A stretch of DNA of 64,000 nt from an uncultured SAR86 cluster bacterium (GCA_902622845.1 CACNRI010000004.1:1-64000), one strand, 5' to 3'; shown: positions 23,291 to 34,261, counted from the stretch's first letter. Made by a program: numbers and translations. The notes: generated by a model from the letters alone, not told the origin.

Positions 23291-24343
23291 CTAAATTACT
23301 TTTACTTTTACTCTGTTACTGATTCTAGTCATAAGCTCATATGAAATCAATCCATTATTGTTTGAAAATTCATTGATTGGAAGTTCTTCACACCAGAATG
23401 AAACAAGATCGTTTTCTGAGACTTGAGGAAGATTTGTAATATCTATTGATACTAAATCCATACTCACTCTCCCAAAAATAACTGCCTGCTTGTCATTTAC
23501 CAACACCTTGGTCCCATCAATTGTTGTCTGAGGGATTCCGTCAGCATACCCAGCATAGACTATCGCAATTCTCATATCCTTAGATGCTTTCTTTCTTCCA
23601 CCATATCCAACTCTTTCTCCTTTTCTAATCTTTCTTATCGAAATTATTGGAGCTCTGAATGTCATTGCTGTTTTTAAATTTAAATTTTTTGATTCTCCAC
23701 CGTAAGCTGCTATACCTGACCTAACCCAATCAAATGAAAGATGAGGGAAATTCATTAAGCATGCGCTATTACAGATACTTCTTTTTGTTTTCCTCTCAAC
23801 TATATCAAAGGCTTTTTCAAATTTATTTATTTGCATTTCATTCATTGGATCATCCGGATTATCTGCACATGCCATATGTGTCATAAGCACAGAATCAGAA
23901 CTTATGATCCCATTTTCGTAGGCTTCTTTTAATTCTTCATGTGAGAGTCCTAATCTATTCATGCCAGTATTTACCTTTACCCAAAGGCCAAGCTCATTAT
24001 CATCCTTTCCAATAAATTTAAATTGGCTCATTTTGTGAATAGCTACTTGAATGTTATTTTCTCTAGCTATATTTATTTCATGCTCTGTATAAATACCTTG
24101 CATAAGAAGAATGGGCTTGCTGGTAGTTTTTCTGACTAAAATAGCCTCTTCCATTCTAACGACACCGAAAGCATCAACATAACTTTCAAGATTTTTTATA
24201 ATCTCTTTTAAACTGTGTCCATATGCATTACTTTTCACAATGAACATAAATTTTGAATCACTGCTTATGAGTGATTTTAGATGAGAAATATTGCTAATAA
24301 TTTTAGAGCTATCGACAATTAGCTCAGCTGAGTGAGTTGTCAT
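23291..24343 (-). CDS. alr: Alanine racemase
   Basis: FIVKSNAYGHSL PLP site; downstream of dnaB. Confidence 0.96.
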   Translation of the reverse strand: MTTHSAELIVDSSKIISNISHLKSLISSDSKFMFIVKSNAYGHSLKEIIKNLESYVDAFGVVRMEEAILVRKTTSKPILLMQGIYTEHEINIARENNIQVAIHKMSQFKFIGKDDNELGLWVKVNTGMNRLGLSHEELKEAYENGIISSDSVLMTHMACADNPDDPMNEMQINKFEKAFDIVERKTKRSICNSACLMNFPHLSFDWVRSGIAAYGGESKNLNLKTAMTFRAPIISIRKIRKGERVGYGGRKKASKDMRIAIVYAGYADGIPQTTIDGTKVLVNDKQAVIFGRVSMDLVSIDITNLPQVSENDLVSFWCEELPINEFSNNNGLISYELMTRISNRVKVKVI

Positions 24344-25731
24344 TCAAACTTACTATAAAGACCCTCCTCTGGGAGCCGGTCGTCAGGAACAAAGTCCTCA
24401 AATCTTGCATACTGCTTTAAAAAAGTAAGATAAGTTTTTCCAATTGGGCCATTTCTTTGTTTTCCAATAATTATCTCAGCCTTATTTCCTTGATCAGTAT
24501 CCTCATTGTAAACTTCGTCTCTGTAAATAAATAAGATTACATCCGCATCCTGCTCAATTGCACCAGAGTCTCTTAAATCAGCCATCATAGGTCTTTTATC
24601 TGTTCTTTGTTCAACAGCCCTGTTTAGCTGTGAAAGAGCTATGACGGGAACATTTAATTCTTTAGCCAAAGATTTTAAGGATCTCGAGATTTCAGAAATC
24701 TGATTCACACGATTTTCAAGAGTTCCAGGAACCTGCATTAACTGCAAATAATCTACTACAATTAGAGAAAGTCCATTTGGCTCTTGTCTATTTATTCGTC
24801 TTGCTCTGGCTCTTAGCTCCATAGGCGAGAGTAGAGAGCTATCATCAATGTATAGAGGAAGTTCGCGCAACCTTTTGCTTTGCTCAACCACCTGAGTGAC
24901 TTGTTTATTGTCAAGCTTTCCTGATCGTACGTCTTGTTGATCCAGTCTAGACATTCCTGAAAGTAATCTAGTAGTTAGTGATTCTGCGGGCATCTCAAGA
25001 CTAAAGACAAGAACTGCTCCTGTATTTTCATCATTCTCTACTAAAACATTCTCAGCTATATTCATCGCAAATGCAGTTTTACCCATACTTGGTCTTCCTG
25101 CTACGACAATAAGATCTCCGTCTTGAAGTCCCTGCAATTTATTATCAATTGCTTTAAAGCCAGTTGAACTTCCCAAGAGTTGAGAGCCGCTTTCAGCCAA
25201 TTGATGAAGTCTATCAATCGATTTTGGTATTAATTCCTTCATTGATTGAATGCTAGATTGAGACCTGTTAGCTTCATCATTTAAAGAAAATATTTTTCTT
25301 TCAGCCTCATCTAGAAGGCTAAAACCATCCATTCCTTGAGGATTGTTTATTAATTCAGCAATTTCAGAATTTGCTTTCATAAGTTGTCTTGCTACAGATC
25401 TTTGTCTTATGATTTCGGCATATGCCTCGAGGTTCGCTGCAGTTGGGGTTTCGGTTGCTAAAGATATAAGATAATCTTTACCTCCGATTTTATTGAGAAG
25501 GTTCTTACTATCGAGCTTTTCAGAAACTGTAAGTGGATCAAGTGGCTTATTCTCATTAATAAGCTCTCCCATGCTCTCAAAAATTAATTGGTGATCTTTG
25601 CCATGGAAGTCTTTATCAGAAATTTTGAGTATAACTGAATCAAATCTCTCAGTTTCCAACATGAGGCCACCTAAAACGGCTTTCTCTGCTTCTCTTGCTT
25701 GTTTGTTAAAATTGCTAGTTATTTCTGACAT
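24340..25731 (-). CDS. dnaB: Replicative DNA helicase DnaB
   Basis: Walker A VAGRPSMGKTAFAMNIA. Confidence 0.97.
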   Translation of the reverse strand: MSEITSNFNKQAREAEKAVLGGLMLETERFDSVILKISDKDFHGKDHQLIFESMGELINENKPLDPLTVSEKLDSKNLLNKIGGKDYLISLATETPTAANLEAYAEIIRQRSVARQLMKANSEIAELINNPQGMDGFSLLDEAERKIFSLNDEANRSQSSIQSMKELIPKSIDRLHQLAESGSQLLGSSTGFKAIDNKLQGLQDGDLIVVAGRPSMGKTAFAMNIAENVLVENDENTGAVLVFSLEMPAESLTTRLLSGMSRLDQQDVRSGKLDNKQVTQVVEQSKRLRELPLYIDDSSLLSPMELRARARRINRQEPNGLSLIVVDYLQLMQVPGTLENRVNQISEISRSLKSLAKELNVPVIALSQLNRAVEQRTDKRPMMADLRDSGAIEQDADVILFIYRDEVYNEDTDQGNKAEIIIGKQRNGPIGKTYLTFLKQYARFEDFVPDDRLPEEGLYSKFE

Positions 25732-25769
25732 GGGTTTATGATTTTTACATCATATTCAAAAATAAACAA

Positions 25770-26216
25770 CTACTCTGATTCTACTTTTACTATGATTTCG
25801 GTTGAAACCTCTTGGTGGAAGTATATTGTTACTGAATGCTCGCCTATTTCCTTAATTGGACCCTCTGGAAGTTGAACTTGACTCTTATCAATCTGAATAT
25901 CTGATGACTGACATGCTTCTTCTATTTCTCTAGTTCCAATTGAACCATACATAGAACCCTCTTCGGAAACAGCAACTTTGATTACTACTTCTTTTCCGGA
26001 TACAGCATCTGCTGCTGCTTGAGCCTGAACTTTAAGATCTTCTGATTCTGCAGCTAATTCAGCTTTTTTTGCTTCAACTATTTTTATATTCTCTTCATTA
26101 GCAAACATTGCTTTTTTTTGAGGTATTAAATAATTTCTTGCAAACCCTGACTTCACATTAACAACATCACCAATGTCACCAAGGCGAATAATTTTATCAA
26201 GTAATATAATTTTCAT
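25770..26216 (-). CDS. rplI: 50S ribosomal protein L9
   Basis: MKIILLDKIIRLGDIGDVVNVKSGFARNYLIP. Confidence 0.97.
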   Translation of the reverse strand: MKIILLDKIIRLGDIGDVVNVKSGFARNYLIPQKKAMFANEENIKIVEAKKAELAAESEDLKVQAQAAADAVSGKEVVIKVAVSEEGSMYGSIGTREIEEACQSSDIQIDKSQVQLPEGPIKEIGEHSVTIYFHQEVSTEIIVKVESE

Positions 26217-26218
26217 AT

Positions 26219-26410
26219 TTAGTTATGTGAATCTGTATATGGCAATAGAGCCATATATCTGGCAACCTTAATTGCTTTTGTAATTTTTCTTTGCTGAGAA
26301 GAGGTTACTCCAGAAACTCTTCCGGGTACGATTTTTCCAGTTTCGGTGATGTACCTCTTAAGTAAATCAATGTTTTTATAATTTATAAATTTTGAATCGA
26401 GATTACTCAT
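26219..26410 (-). CDS. rpsR: 30S ribosomal protein S18
   Basis: [21 protein letters not shown]...[13 protein letters not shown]; start set by AGGAGG six nt upstream of ATG. Confidence 0.9.
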   Translation of the reverse strand: MSNLDSKFINYKNIDLLKRYITETGKIVPGRVSGVTSSQQRKITKAIKVARYMALLPYTDSHN

Positions 26411-26903
26411 CTTTAGCCTCCTCTTTTTCATTCTCAGCTTGTTTATCTTCAGTTACTTTTTCCTCTTCGCCCGCTTCGTTTGCGGTTTCCTTAGCATCAC
26501 CTGATTTTTTGTCACCATCTTTTTTTGTATCTTCTTTTTTGTCGGCTGATTTCGAGGCTTTTTTAGATTTATCCTCTTCTTTCGCAGAGTCTTCTTTTAA
26601 ATCAGATTCAAAGTCTGGAACATTATTAATTTTTACGAATAAATGTCTAATTATCATATCGTTAAACTTTATCTTGTTTTCAATTTCAGAAACATTTTCT
26701 GGGATACCTTCTACATAATAGAAAAGGTAGTGGCCTTTGTTATGGTCATCTATTGAGTATGCAAGCTTTCTTCTTCCTACATCTTCTAACCTAGATATGG
26801 AAAAATTATTATCTGATAATAGTTTTTCAAAACTAGTAAAGAACTTATCAATATCCTTTGAAAGATCAGGATTAATTATTAAAGCTATTTCGTAATTCTG
26901 CAT
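26403..26903 (-). CDS. rpsF: 30S ribosomal protein S6 with long charged C-terminal tail
   Basis: [15 protein letters not shown]; upstream of rpsR-rplI. Confidence 0.94.
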   Translation of the reverse strand: MQNYEIALIINPDLSKDIDKFFTSFEKLLSDNNFSISRLEDVGRRKLAYSIDDHNKGHYLFYYVEGIPENVSEIENKIKFNDMIIRHLFVKINNVPDFESDLKEDSAKEEDKSKKASKSADKKEDTKKDGDKKSGDAKETANEAGEEEKVTEDKQAENEKEEAKDE

Positions 26904-26981
26904 TTTTACCCTATGGTTATAAGATTTAACACTTATTTGCTAAATCAAGGTGAGTGAATTATATATAAAATTTGTTTCTAA

Positions 26982-28211
26982 TCAATAATTATTTTTAAGC
27001 CAACTCCATGCTTTGGATACAAAGCTATCTCCTGAGTTTGATACAAGTCCGTTTTTAATTCTGTCATTGCCATAGGCTAATAGACCTATTGAAGTTGCAT
27101 ATATTGGATTTCTAAGAACATTTTCCATTCCTGAAAACTTCTCTGGGACTCCCAATCTAACACTTGTCTGAAAGATTGATTCTGCTAATTCAACTACGCC
27201 CTCCATTTTTGAAGTCCCGCCAGTTAGAACTATGCCAGCAGGAATCTTATGTTCAAATCCATTTCTTTCAATCTCAGCTCTTATCAACTCGAACAACTCA
27301 ACATATCTAGGCTCTATGATCTCTGCCAGTGATCTTCTTGCTAACTCTCTTGGAGGTCTTCCTCCAACTCCCTGAACCTCTATCATGTCTTCGTCATTTG
27401 TAAATTCAGCAACTGCACATCCATATGTTTGTTTTATTTCTTCAGCTTGAGATGTTGGTGTTCTTAAAGCAACGGCAATATCACTTGTTACTTGATCACC
27501 TGCAATTGGTATTACACCTGTAAAAATAATTGATCCAGAATTAAGAATTGCAATATCTGTAGTGCCCCCTCCAATATCAACAATACAAACTCCTAAATCT
27601 TTTTCATCCTCAGTTAGAATTGAATATGAGCTTGCAAGTTGCTCTAGCACAAATGCATTTGCATTTAAATCACAAGAACTAATACATTTCTCAATATTTG
27701 AGATAGCATTTGATGCACATGTTACTAGGTGAACACTAGATTTCAGTCTGACACCAGTCATGCCGATAGGTTCCTTTATTGAGTCTTGCTCATCAATAGT
27801 ATATTCCTGAGGTATAACATGAAGCATTGTCTGATCTGATGGAACAGCTACTGCTCTTGCAGATTCAATAACTGCATCCACGTCAGATTGTTTTACTTCT
27901 TTGTCTTTTATACCAACTACGCCCTCTGAGTTTAGGCTTTTAACGTGATTCCCAGCTATTCCTACAAATATATTTCTAATCTTTTCATCTATTAAAGATT
28001 GAGCCTGTTCAACAGCTTTCTCTATTGCATCTGTTGTTGCATCGATATTAACAACTACACCTTTTTTTAGGCCACTTGATGGATATGTTCCTAATGAAAG
28101 TATTTCTAGATTATCAGATGAGTCATACCTTCCAACTAAACAAACAACTTTTGAGGTACCAATATCTAAACCAACAATAAGATCTTTATTTTTTGATTGA
28201 TTATTTGTCAT
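26982..28211 (-). CDS. ftsA: Cell division protein FtsA
   Basis: DLIVGLDIGTSKVVCLVG; next to ftsQ. Confidence 0.97.
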   Translation of the reverse strand: MTNNQSKNKDLIVGLDIGTSKVVCLVGRYDSSDNLEILSLGTYPSSGLKKGVVVNIDATTDAIEKAVEQAQSLIDEKIRNIFVGIAGNHVKSLNSEGVVGIKDKEVKQSDVDAVIESARAVAVPSDQTMLHVIPQEYTIDEQDSIKEPIGMTGVRLKSSVHLVTCASNAISNIEKCISSCDLNANAFVLEQLASSYSILTEDEKDLGVCIVDIGGGTTDIAILNSGSIIFTGVIPIAGDQVTSDIAVALRTPTSQAEEIKQTYGCAVAEFTNDEDMIEVQGVGGRPPRELARRSLAEIIEPRYVELFELIRAEIERNGFEHKIPAGIVLTGGTSKMEGVVELAESIFQTSVRLGVPEKFSGMENVLRNPIYATSIGLLAYGNDRIKNGLVSNSGDSFVSKAWSWLKNNY

Positions 28212-28830
28212 ATTTCAGAGAAATTCCTGCATTACTTCTTAAGTCTACTATACTTACATTTTTTCTTTTTGCGTATAAGTATTCAATAGTTTTTAAAAGA
28301 TTTTCAAACTTGTAGCTATCTAAACTTTTACCCAATTTTGCTTCAAAATCTTCAAATTTGAATATCCATCCCTCGACTGAGTTGTAGTTTATAGAAATAA
28401 GCTTATTTTCAACTAAGTCAATCGGATACTTTATCCAGTCAAAAACTTCATAAAGTAATGGCTCTGGACAATTAATCATAAGAATATTGTTAGACAAGGA
28501 ATTCTCATTTTTTGGAAAAATAACTAAATTTTTATCTACATAACTATCACTGTTCCAAACAAAAATAGGTTTTCTTGAATAAATGTTTATAGATGAGGGT
28601 TTGAAAAAGTTTCTTTTAATTTCATATCTTTCAATCCAGTGCTTTTGATCTAAGAAAGTTTTAATTCTTTTAATATTATTTTCATATTTTAATTCTTGTA
28701 TAACCTCAATCATGTAATTTTCATCAAAGGTTTCAACAAAATTAATTTCAAATTCGGCAGAGTGCGAAGGAATGAAAAATAGGATTAAAAAACTTGCTAA
28801 AAAAGTTCTTTTCTTACTTTGTAATTTCAT
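28201..28830 (-). CDS. ftsQ: Cell division protein FtsQ
   Basis: Position between ddl and ftsA, N-terminal TM, POTRA/FtsQ-like sequence. Confidence 0.88.
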   Translation of the reverse strand: MKLQSKKRTFLASFLILFFIPSHSAEFEINFVETFDENYMIEVIQELKYENNIKRIKTFLDQKHWIERYEIKRNFFKPSSINIYSRKPIFVWNSDSYVDKNLVIFPKNENSLSNNILMINCPEPLLYEVFDWIKYPIDLVENKLISINYNSVEGWIFKFEDFEAKLGKSLDSYKFENLLKTIEYLYAKRKNVSIVDLRSNAGISLKYDK

Positions 28831-29722
28831 TTACTAGCTCATCAAAACTAAATCCCTTTAAGCTTGCAGCATAAGGAAAAAGACTATGATCAGTCATACC
28901 TGGAACAGTATTAAGTTCTAATACAAAAAAATTTCCTTTTTGATCCTGCAGAATATCTACTCTGCCCCATCTTGAAAGTCCAAATACTTTGAAACAACTT
29001 TTAGCTATTTCTTTTAATGTATCCAAGTCATTTTCGTTTAAATCAGCTTTAATAATCTGAGTTTCATCATCATCATATTTAGCTTCATAATCATAGAATT
29101 CTCTTTTAGTAATTATTTCTAAGGGTTCAAGAATATGATCATTTAAAAAACCGACGGTAAACTCCCTACCCTCAATAAATCTTTCGACTAAAAATTTTCT
29201 TTCTCTGTCAACTAAATCTACTTTTATCTTCTCTAGATCATATTTTGAGAAATCTGTTACCTTAATAATATCTATACTAGAGCCTTCTTTGCAGGGTTTT
29301 ATAAACACACCTTCTTGAAACTGCTCTTCTATTTTATTTTTAGACTCAATTATTTCTTGAAATGTTTTATACACAGAAAAATCGGGAGTAGGAAGATTGT
29401 GCTGTCTTAATATATTTTTGCAGATTTCTTTGTCCCAGCTATTCTTGCAAGCTTCAAAACCAGAGCCGGTATAGTCAATTCCTGCTTTATCCATTTTGGA
29501 TTGAAGAATACCACTTTCGCCCTCTTCACCATGCAATGCAATAAAAACAAGATTAAAATCTTTTAGCTTTTCCAGCTCTGTTAGATCTGCATAATCAATT
29601 AAGTGAGCTTTATAACCATTCTTTACTAGAGATTTATGAATAAATTTACCGCTTTTAAGTGAAACCTCTCTTTCGGAGGAATTACCTCCGTAGAGTACAC
29701 AGACTTCTTTCATATCTTCCAT
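28814..29722 (-). CDS. ddl: D-alanine--D-alanine ligase
   Basis: LYGGNSSEREVSLKSG, ELNTVPGMTDHSLFP. Confidence 0.97.
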   Translation of the reverse strand: MEDMKEVCVLYGGNSSEREVSLKSGKFIHKSLVKNGYKAHLIDYADLTELEKLKDFNLVFIALHGEEGESGILQSKMDKAGIDYTGSGFEACKNSWDKEICKNILRQHNLPTPDFSVYKTFQEIIESKNKIEEQFQEGVFIKPCKEGSSIDIIKVTDFSKYDLEKIKVDLVDRERKFLVERFIEGREFTVGFLNDHILEPLEIITKREFYDYEAKYDDDETQIIKADLNENDLDTLKEIAKSCFKVFGLSRWGRVDILQDQKGNFFVLELNTVPGMTDHSLFPYAASLKGFSFDELVNEITK

Positions 29723-31104
29723 TTCTTGATTAAACCCTTTGAAACCATAGAAACATCTCCTGCCCCTTGAGTTATTACAACATCATATTTATCTATATAT
29801 TGCTCAACCATATCATTTACATTTTCATGTTTTACGAGACTGCAAAAGTCTTTCCCATTTATTGTATTTAATTTTTGTGCCATATTTTTTGAAGAGACTC
29901 CCTTAATTTCTTTTTCGCTTGCAGAATAAATTGGCAATAAAAATACTTTATCAACTTTGCTTAATGTTGAAATGAAGTCCTTGAAAAGCATTTTTGTTCT
30001 TGAAAATCTATGAGGTTGAAAAATCATAAGAACTTTTTTTTTCTTAAAATGTCTTCTTATAGAAACTATTACTTGCTCTATTTCTCTAGGATGATGTCCA
30101 TAATCATCAATATGGGTAACTTGCTTGTTTTTAATTATCAGCTCAAATCTCTCTAGTCTCCTTTCGACACCAGAAAAAGATTTCAATGCAGCCCTGATTG
30201 TTTGAATACTAATTCCCTCCTCTATAGCAACTGCTATAGCAGCAACAGCATTATAAATATTATATTTCCCCTGAAGTGATAGCCTGAATTTATGTTTTTT
30301 ATTTGTGTCTTTTATATAAATTTTAAAATCAACGTAATCAAAGAAGTAATTGATTTCACTAATTGTAACGTTACTGTTTTTATTTAAACCAAATGTGATT
30401 ACCCGTCTTTTTATATTGTTTAATATATCTCTGGTATTTTTATCATCATAATTAGCAATGACATATCCAAAAAAAGGAATATTATCTGAAAAATCTAAAA
30501 AAGATTTCTTCAAATTGTTAATATTACCCTCATAAGCCTCAAGATGATCATCATCTATATTTGTTATAACAGCAGAATCAGGATAAAAACTTAAAAAAGA
30601 TTTATCACTCTCATCTGCCTCAAATATGAAAAAATCTCCGTCACCAAGACGCGAGTTACCATCTGAACTAAGTATTTTTCCTCCAATTACATAAGTTGGA
30701 CTTAATAAAGCTTGATTAAAGATATGAGCAATTAAGCTTGTTGTGGTTGTTTTTCCATGGCTGCCAGCAACTGCTATTCCTTGGTATCCTCTGGAAATAC
30801 CACTTAGCATTTCAGCCCTAGGAATAATTGGTATATTTTTCTTTTTTGCAGAGAATACCTCAATATTTGAAGAATCAATTGCGGAGGATAAAACAATTAA
30901 ATCTTTATTGTTTATGTTTTTGCTTTTGTGCGAGTAAGTTACGTCGACGCCTGACTTTGCTAACACATCCAAATCTTTTGTTTTGGAGATATCTGAACCC
31001 GAAATGTTATATCCTTTCTTGTGAAGAATTGTTGCAATTCCTATCATTCCAGACCCACCAATGCCTATAAAATGAATATTTCTAATTTTCTTAAATTGCT
31101 GCAT
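29710..31104 (-). CDS. murC: UDP-N-acetylmuramate--L-alanine ligase
   Basis: IHFIGIGGSGMIGIA, AVAGSHGKTTTTSL. Confidence 0.97.
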   Translation of the reverse strand: MQQFKKIRNIHFIGIGGSGMIGIATILHKKGYNISGSDISKTKDLDVLAKSGVDVTYSHKSKNINNKDLIVLSSAIDSSNIEVFSAKKKNIPIIPRAEMLSGISRGYQGIAVAGSHGKTTTTSLIAHIFNQALLSPTYVIGGKILSSDGNSRLGDGDFFIFEADESDKSFLSFYPDSAVITNIDDDHLEAYEGNINNLKKSFLDFSDNIPFFGYVIANYDDKNTRDILNNIKRRVITFGLNKNSNVTISEINYFFDYVDFKIYIKDTNKKHKFRLSLQGKYNIYNAVAAIAVAIEEGISIQTIRAALKSFSGVERRLERFELIIKNKQVTHIDDYGHHPREIEQVIVSIRRHFKKKKVLMIFQPHRFSRTKMLFKDFISTLSKVDKVFLLPIYSASEKEIKGVSSKNMAQKLNTINGKDFCSLVKHENVNDMVEQYIDKYDVVITQGAGDVSMVSKGLIKKWKI

Positions 31105-32134
31105 TATCTTTATGAATTTCAGCCAACATTAAAGAAGCTGCTTTTGAATGATCAATTGGCGGCTCTTTCTTTTCCCAATTCTGATAAATTTTTTCATGAA
31201 TTATTTTTCTAAGAAGATAAGAGAGACTATCTAGTGAGTCTTTTTCTTGAAAAATCTTACCTTGATTGTTTTCCTCATAAAATACTGCATTAAAGTATTG
31301 ATGATTATCAATTGATTCTGGAAGAGGAATCATGATCATCCCCCTCTTTTTTTGAGAAATATCACTAAGAGTTCCTGCCCCACATCTACAAATAGCAAAG
31401 TCGCACCACTCAATATATTCATCTAAATTATCTATAAATTCTAAAATTGATACATTAATTTCTTGATTGTAGTCTGAAACATTTTGAATCTTACCCAAAC
31501 CGCATTGATGGATTACATTTAATTTAATATTTAAAGTATTAAGGGCAATGGGTATATTTTTATTAATAAAATTCGCTCCTTGGCTCCCTCCAGTAACTAA
31601 AATATTTAAATTATCATTTTGATTGATATCTATAGCTTTTTTATTTTGTATATATGATGGATTTCCAACAAAAAAGTATTTTTTAGTTTTGCTGAGCGGG
31701 AATGCGGTGAACATCCTATTTGCGAAGAATGAAAGAAGTCTATTTGAAGATCCTACAACTGAGTTTTGCTCATGCAAATATAGTTTCCTTAAGCTGATGA
31801 TGCTAGCAAAACCTACTGGGACCGTTATAAATCCACCAAAACAAACCACTGAAGATATTTTTCTTGAAATAATAATCGCTATGACTTGAAAAAAAATTAG
31901 AGGTAACTTAATTAAAAAGATTAATTTTTGAGTAATGCTTTTTCCTCTGAAGCCATCCAATTCAAATTTTATAAAATCTATATTCTCATTTTGCTGAAAA
32001 ATCTTTTTTTCAAGATCGGTATTGGTGCCTAAGAATGTAATTTTATAATCATTTTTAAGAGCCTCCTTAGCAAAACCAAGTGCTGGAAAAATATGTCCGC
32101 CTGTTTTAGCAGCGCAAATGATTATATTTTTCAT
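31091..32134 (-). CDS. murG: MurG N-acetylglucosaminyltransferase
   Basis: KTGGHIFPALGFA, GGSQGANFIN; dcw position. Confidence 0.95.
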   Translation of the reverse strand: MKNIIICAAKTGGHIFPALGFAKEALKNDYKITFLGTNTDLEKKIFQQNENIDFIKFELDGFRGKSITQKLIFLIKLPLIFFQVIAIIISRKISSVVCFGGFITVPVGFASIISLRKLYLHEQNSVVGSSNRLLSFFANRMFTAFPLSKTKKYFFVGNPSYIQNKKAIDINQNDNLNILVTGGSQGANFINKNIPIALNTLNIKLNVIHQCGLGKIQNVSDYNQEINVSILEFIDNLDEYIEWCDFAICRCGAGTLSDISQKKRGMIMIPLPESIDNHQYFNAVFYEENNQGKIFQEKDSLDSLSYLLRKIIHEKIYQNWEKKEPPIDHSKAASLMLAEIHKDNAAI

Positions 32135-33237
32135 TTATAGAATTTATTTTCGTTATTAATTCTAACAACTATAGCTATTAGACTCATCATTACAAGCAAA
32201 CTTGTGCCTCCGTAACTAATGAACGGAAGGGTTAGTCCCTTTGTAGGAAGCAGCCCAATATTAACTCCTATATTTAAGATTACTTGAAGTGATATTAAAA
32301 ATCCTATTCCAAAACAAAGGTAACCCTGGAATGGTCTAATTTTATTAAATGATTCAAAGGAAACTTTGAAAATACTAATTAATAAGAATACATAAATCAA
32401 AATTAGGCATACACCTCCTATTATTCCAAGCTCCTCAACTAATATTGCAAAGATAAAATCTGTATGTGCCTCGGGTAAAAAAAGATTCTTTTGAATGCTA
32501 TTCCCCAACCCTAAGCCAAACCATCCTCCTTGACCTAAGCTTATTAAGGATTGAGCTAGCTGCCAACCGCTATCTTGAATATCCTCAAAAGGATCAATAA
32601 AACTTAATAATCTTATCAATCTGTATGGTTCTAAAAATATTGCAACTGCTCCTAGTATTAAAAAAAGCGTTACCAAAATTAAAAATTGGTAAAAAGAAAT
32701 GCCAGCGAAGAAGAGTAAAACCATCACGATCAAGCAAAGTACGGCCGTAGATCCATAATCTGGTTGAATTAATATTAGAGAAGCAAAAAGAGTTAAAACG
32801 AAAAGAGGTCTTAAAAAACCAGATGTTGATGATATTTCTTCAAGCCTTCTTACGCAATATCCAGAAATATAAATAAGCATACAGAACTTGGCAACTTCAG
32901 ATGGCTGGATATTGATTGGTCCAAACCTTATCCATCTCATGCTTCCGTTGACCTCAGTACCAACTCCTGGAAAGAATAATGCGACTAGCAAGATAAGAGA
33001 TAGTATCAATAATAACCAATCAAATTTTCTTAAAAAATCTGATGGAATAAGGAGAAAAAAACAAAAAATAATAAAGCCAATTGAAATAAAAATGGCTTGC
33101 CTTGAAGCAAAGAAAAAAGGATTATCATAAATTGATTCAGCCCTCACCATACTCGAGGATAGAACCATAATTTCTCCAAAGATTAGTAAGAGGACAAAAG
33201 TAAAAAGAATTTGAAAATTATTGCTTTTAAGTTCCAC
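32131..33237 (-). CDS. ftsW: SEDS glycosyltransferase FtsW
   Basis: SEDS motifs (GSMRWIRFGPINIQPSEVAK...LPFISYGGTSLL). Confidence 0.96.
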   Translation of the reverse strand: MELKSNNFQILFTFVLLLIFGEIMVLSSSMVRAESIYDNPFFFASRQAIFISIGFIIFCFFLLIPSDFLRKFDWLLLILSLILLVALFFPGVGTEVNGSMRWIRFGPINIQPSEVAKFCMLIYISGYCVRRLEEISSTSGFLRPLFVLTLFASLILIQPDYGSTAVLCLIVMVLLFFAGISFYQFLILVTLFLILGAVAIFLEPYRLIRLLSFIDPFEDIQDSGWQLAQSLISLGQGGWFGLGLGNSIQKNLFLPEAHTDFIFAILVEELGIIGGVCLILIYVFLLISIFKVSFESFNKIRPFQGYLCFGIGFLISLQVILNIGVNIGLLPTKGLTLPFISYGGTSLLVMMSLIAIVVRINNENKFYK

Positions 33238-34261
33238 TCTTTTCCTCTATAAGTTTATTGAATGCCTTTCCCCTTTCTTCAAAATTAATATAGTCATCGC
33301 CGCTTGGATATCCTGGGGAAAAAAGAATATTTTTAATATTAGCTTTTTCGATCTCTCTGACTGCTAAACTTAGATTTTCACATGCAACTTTATTCTCATG
33401 TTTTACACATGAGAAGATTTCATTTGCATGTTTGCCGCATATTACTACTAATGATGGATTCGAAATCTCAACTTCTTTATATCCTTCTTTTTTAGGATTG
33501 CCTATTAGGATCAAAGCAAAGTCATTAAATATCTTACTTGCTTCACATAAAGCAAATTTTAAGGAATGAGAGTTAGTCGATTTAGAATCATTGATAGTAT
33601 TTTGATTTATTTTTTGAAACCTAAATGGAAGATCTTTTAGTTCTTTCTTTGGGGGGATAGATCCAGTAACAAATTTATATATAGTCTCAATATCATCATT
33701 CTGGATACTTTTTTTAGCCTCCAATATTCTTTTTTTTGATCGAACATAGTCTTCAATATTTTCGTGATAATCAAGATGATCACTATCTATATTGAGAAGT
33801 ATCCCATAATCAAGATCAATATTTGAAACCTTATCTAATTGAAAACTAGAAAGTTCAATAATTGAATATTTTTTTCCATTATTCAAAACATCTAGGACTG
33901 GCTTTCCAATATTTCCAACTAAGTTTGTAGAGTATTTTTCCTCTAATAGTTGCATTAAATGATAGCAGGTGGTGCTTTTTTTATTTGTACCGGTTATTCC
34001 TATTTTTATAGAGTCATCTTCATCGAAAAAGATATCCATGTCAGTAATAACTGTTGAATATTTCTTTAAATTTATAAACTTCTCTTTAGGCACTGAGGGA
34101 CTTACGTAGATATTTTTATAAAAACCATCCTCAATCTTTGAAGTAATTTTTAATGAATCACTATGCAAAGTGTCATATATTTCAAACTCTTCACCTTTGA
34201 TGTCAAGATATCTTTGAAATGACTTTCCAGTTACACCGAAGCCATATATCAAAGATGGCAT
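33227..34261 (-). CDS. murD: MurD-like UDP-MurNAc-L-Ala--D-Glu ligase, shortened
   Basis: dcw position, NIGKPVLD, NIDSDHLDYH, INDSKSTN; only 344 aa. Confidence 0.85.
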   Translation of the reverse strand: MPSLIYGFGVTGKSFQRYLDIKGEEFEIYDTLHSDSLKITSKIEDGFYKNIYVSPSVPKEKFINLKKYSTVITDMDIFFDEDDSIKIGITGTNKKSTTCYHLMQLLEEKYSTNLVGNIGKPVLDVLNNGKKYSIIELSSFQLDKVSNIDLDYGILLNIDSDHLDYHENIEDYVRSKKRILEAKKSIQNDDIETIYKFVTGSIPPKKELKDLPFRFQKINQNTINDSKSTNSHSLKFALCEASKIFNDFALILIGNPKKEGYKEVEISNPSLVVICGKHANEIFSCVKHENKVACENLSLAVREIEKANIKNILFSPGYPSGDDYINFEERGKAFNKLIEEKSGT

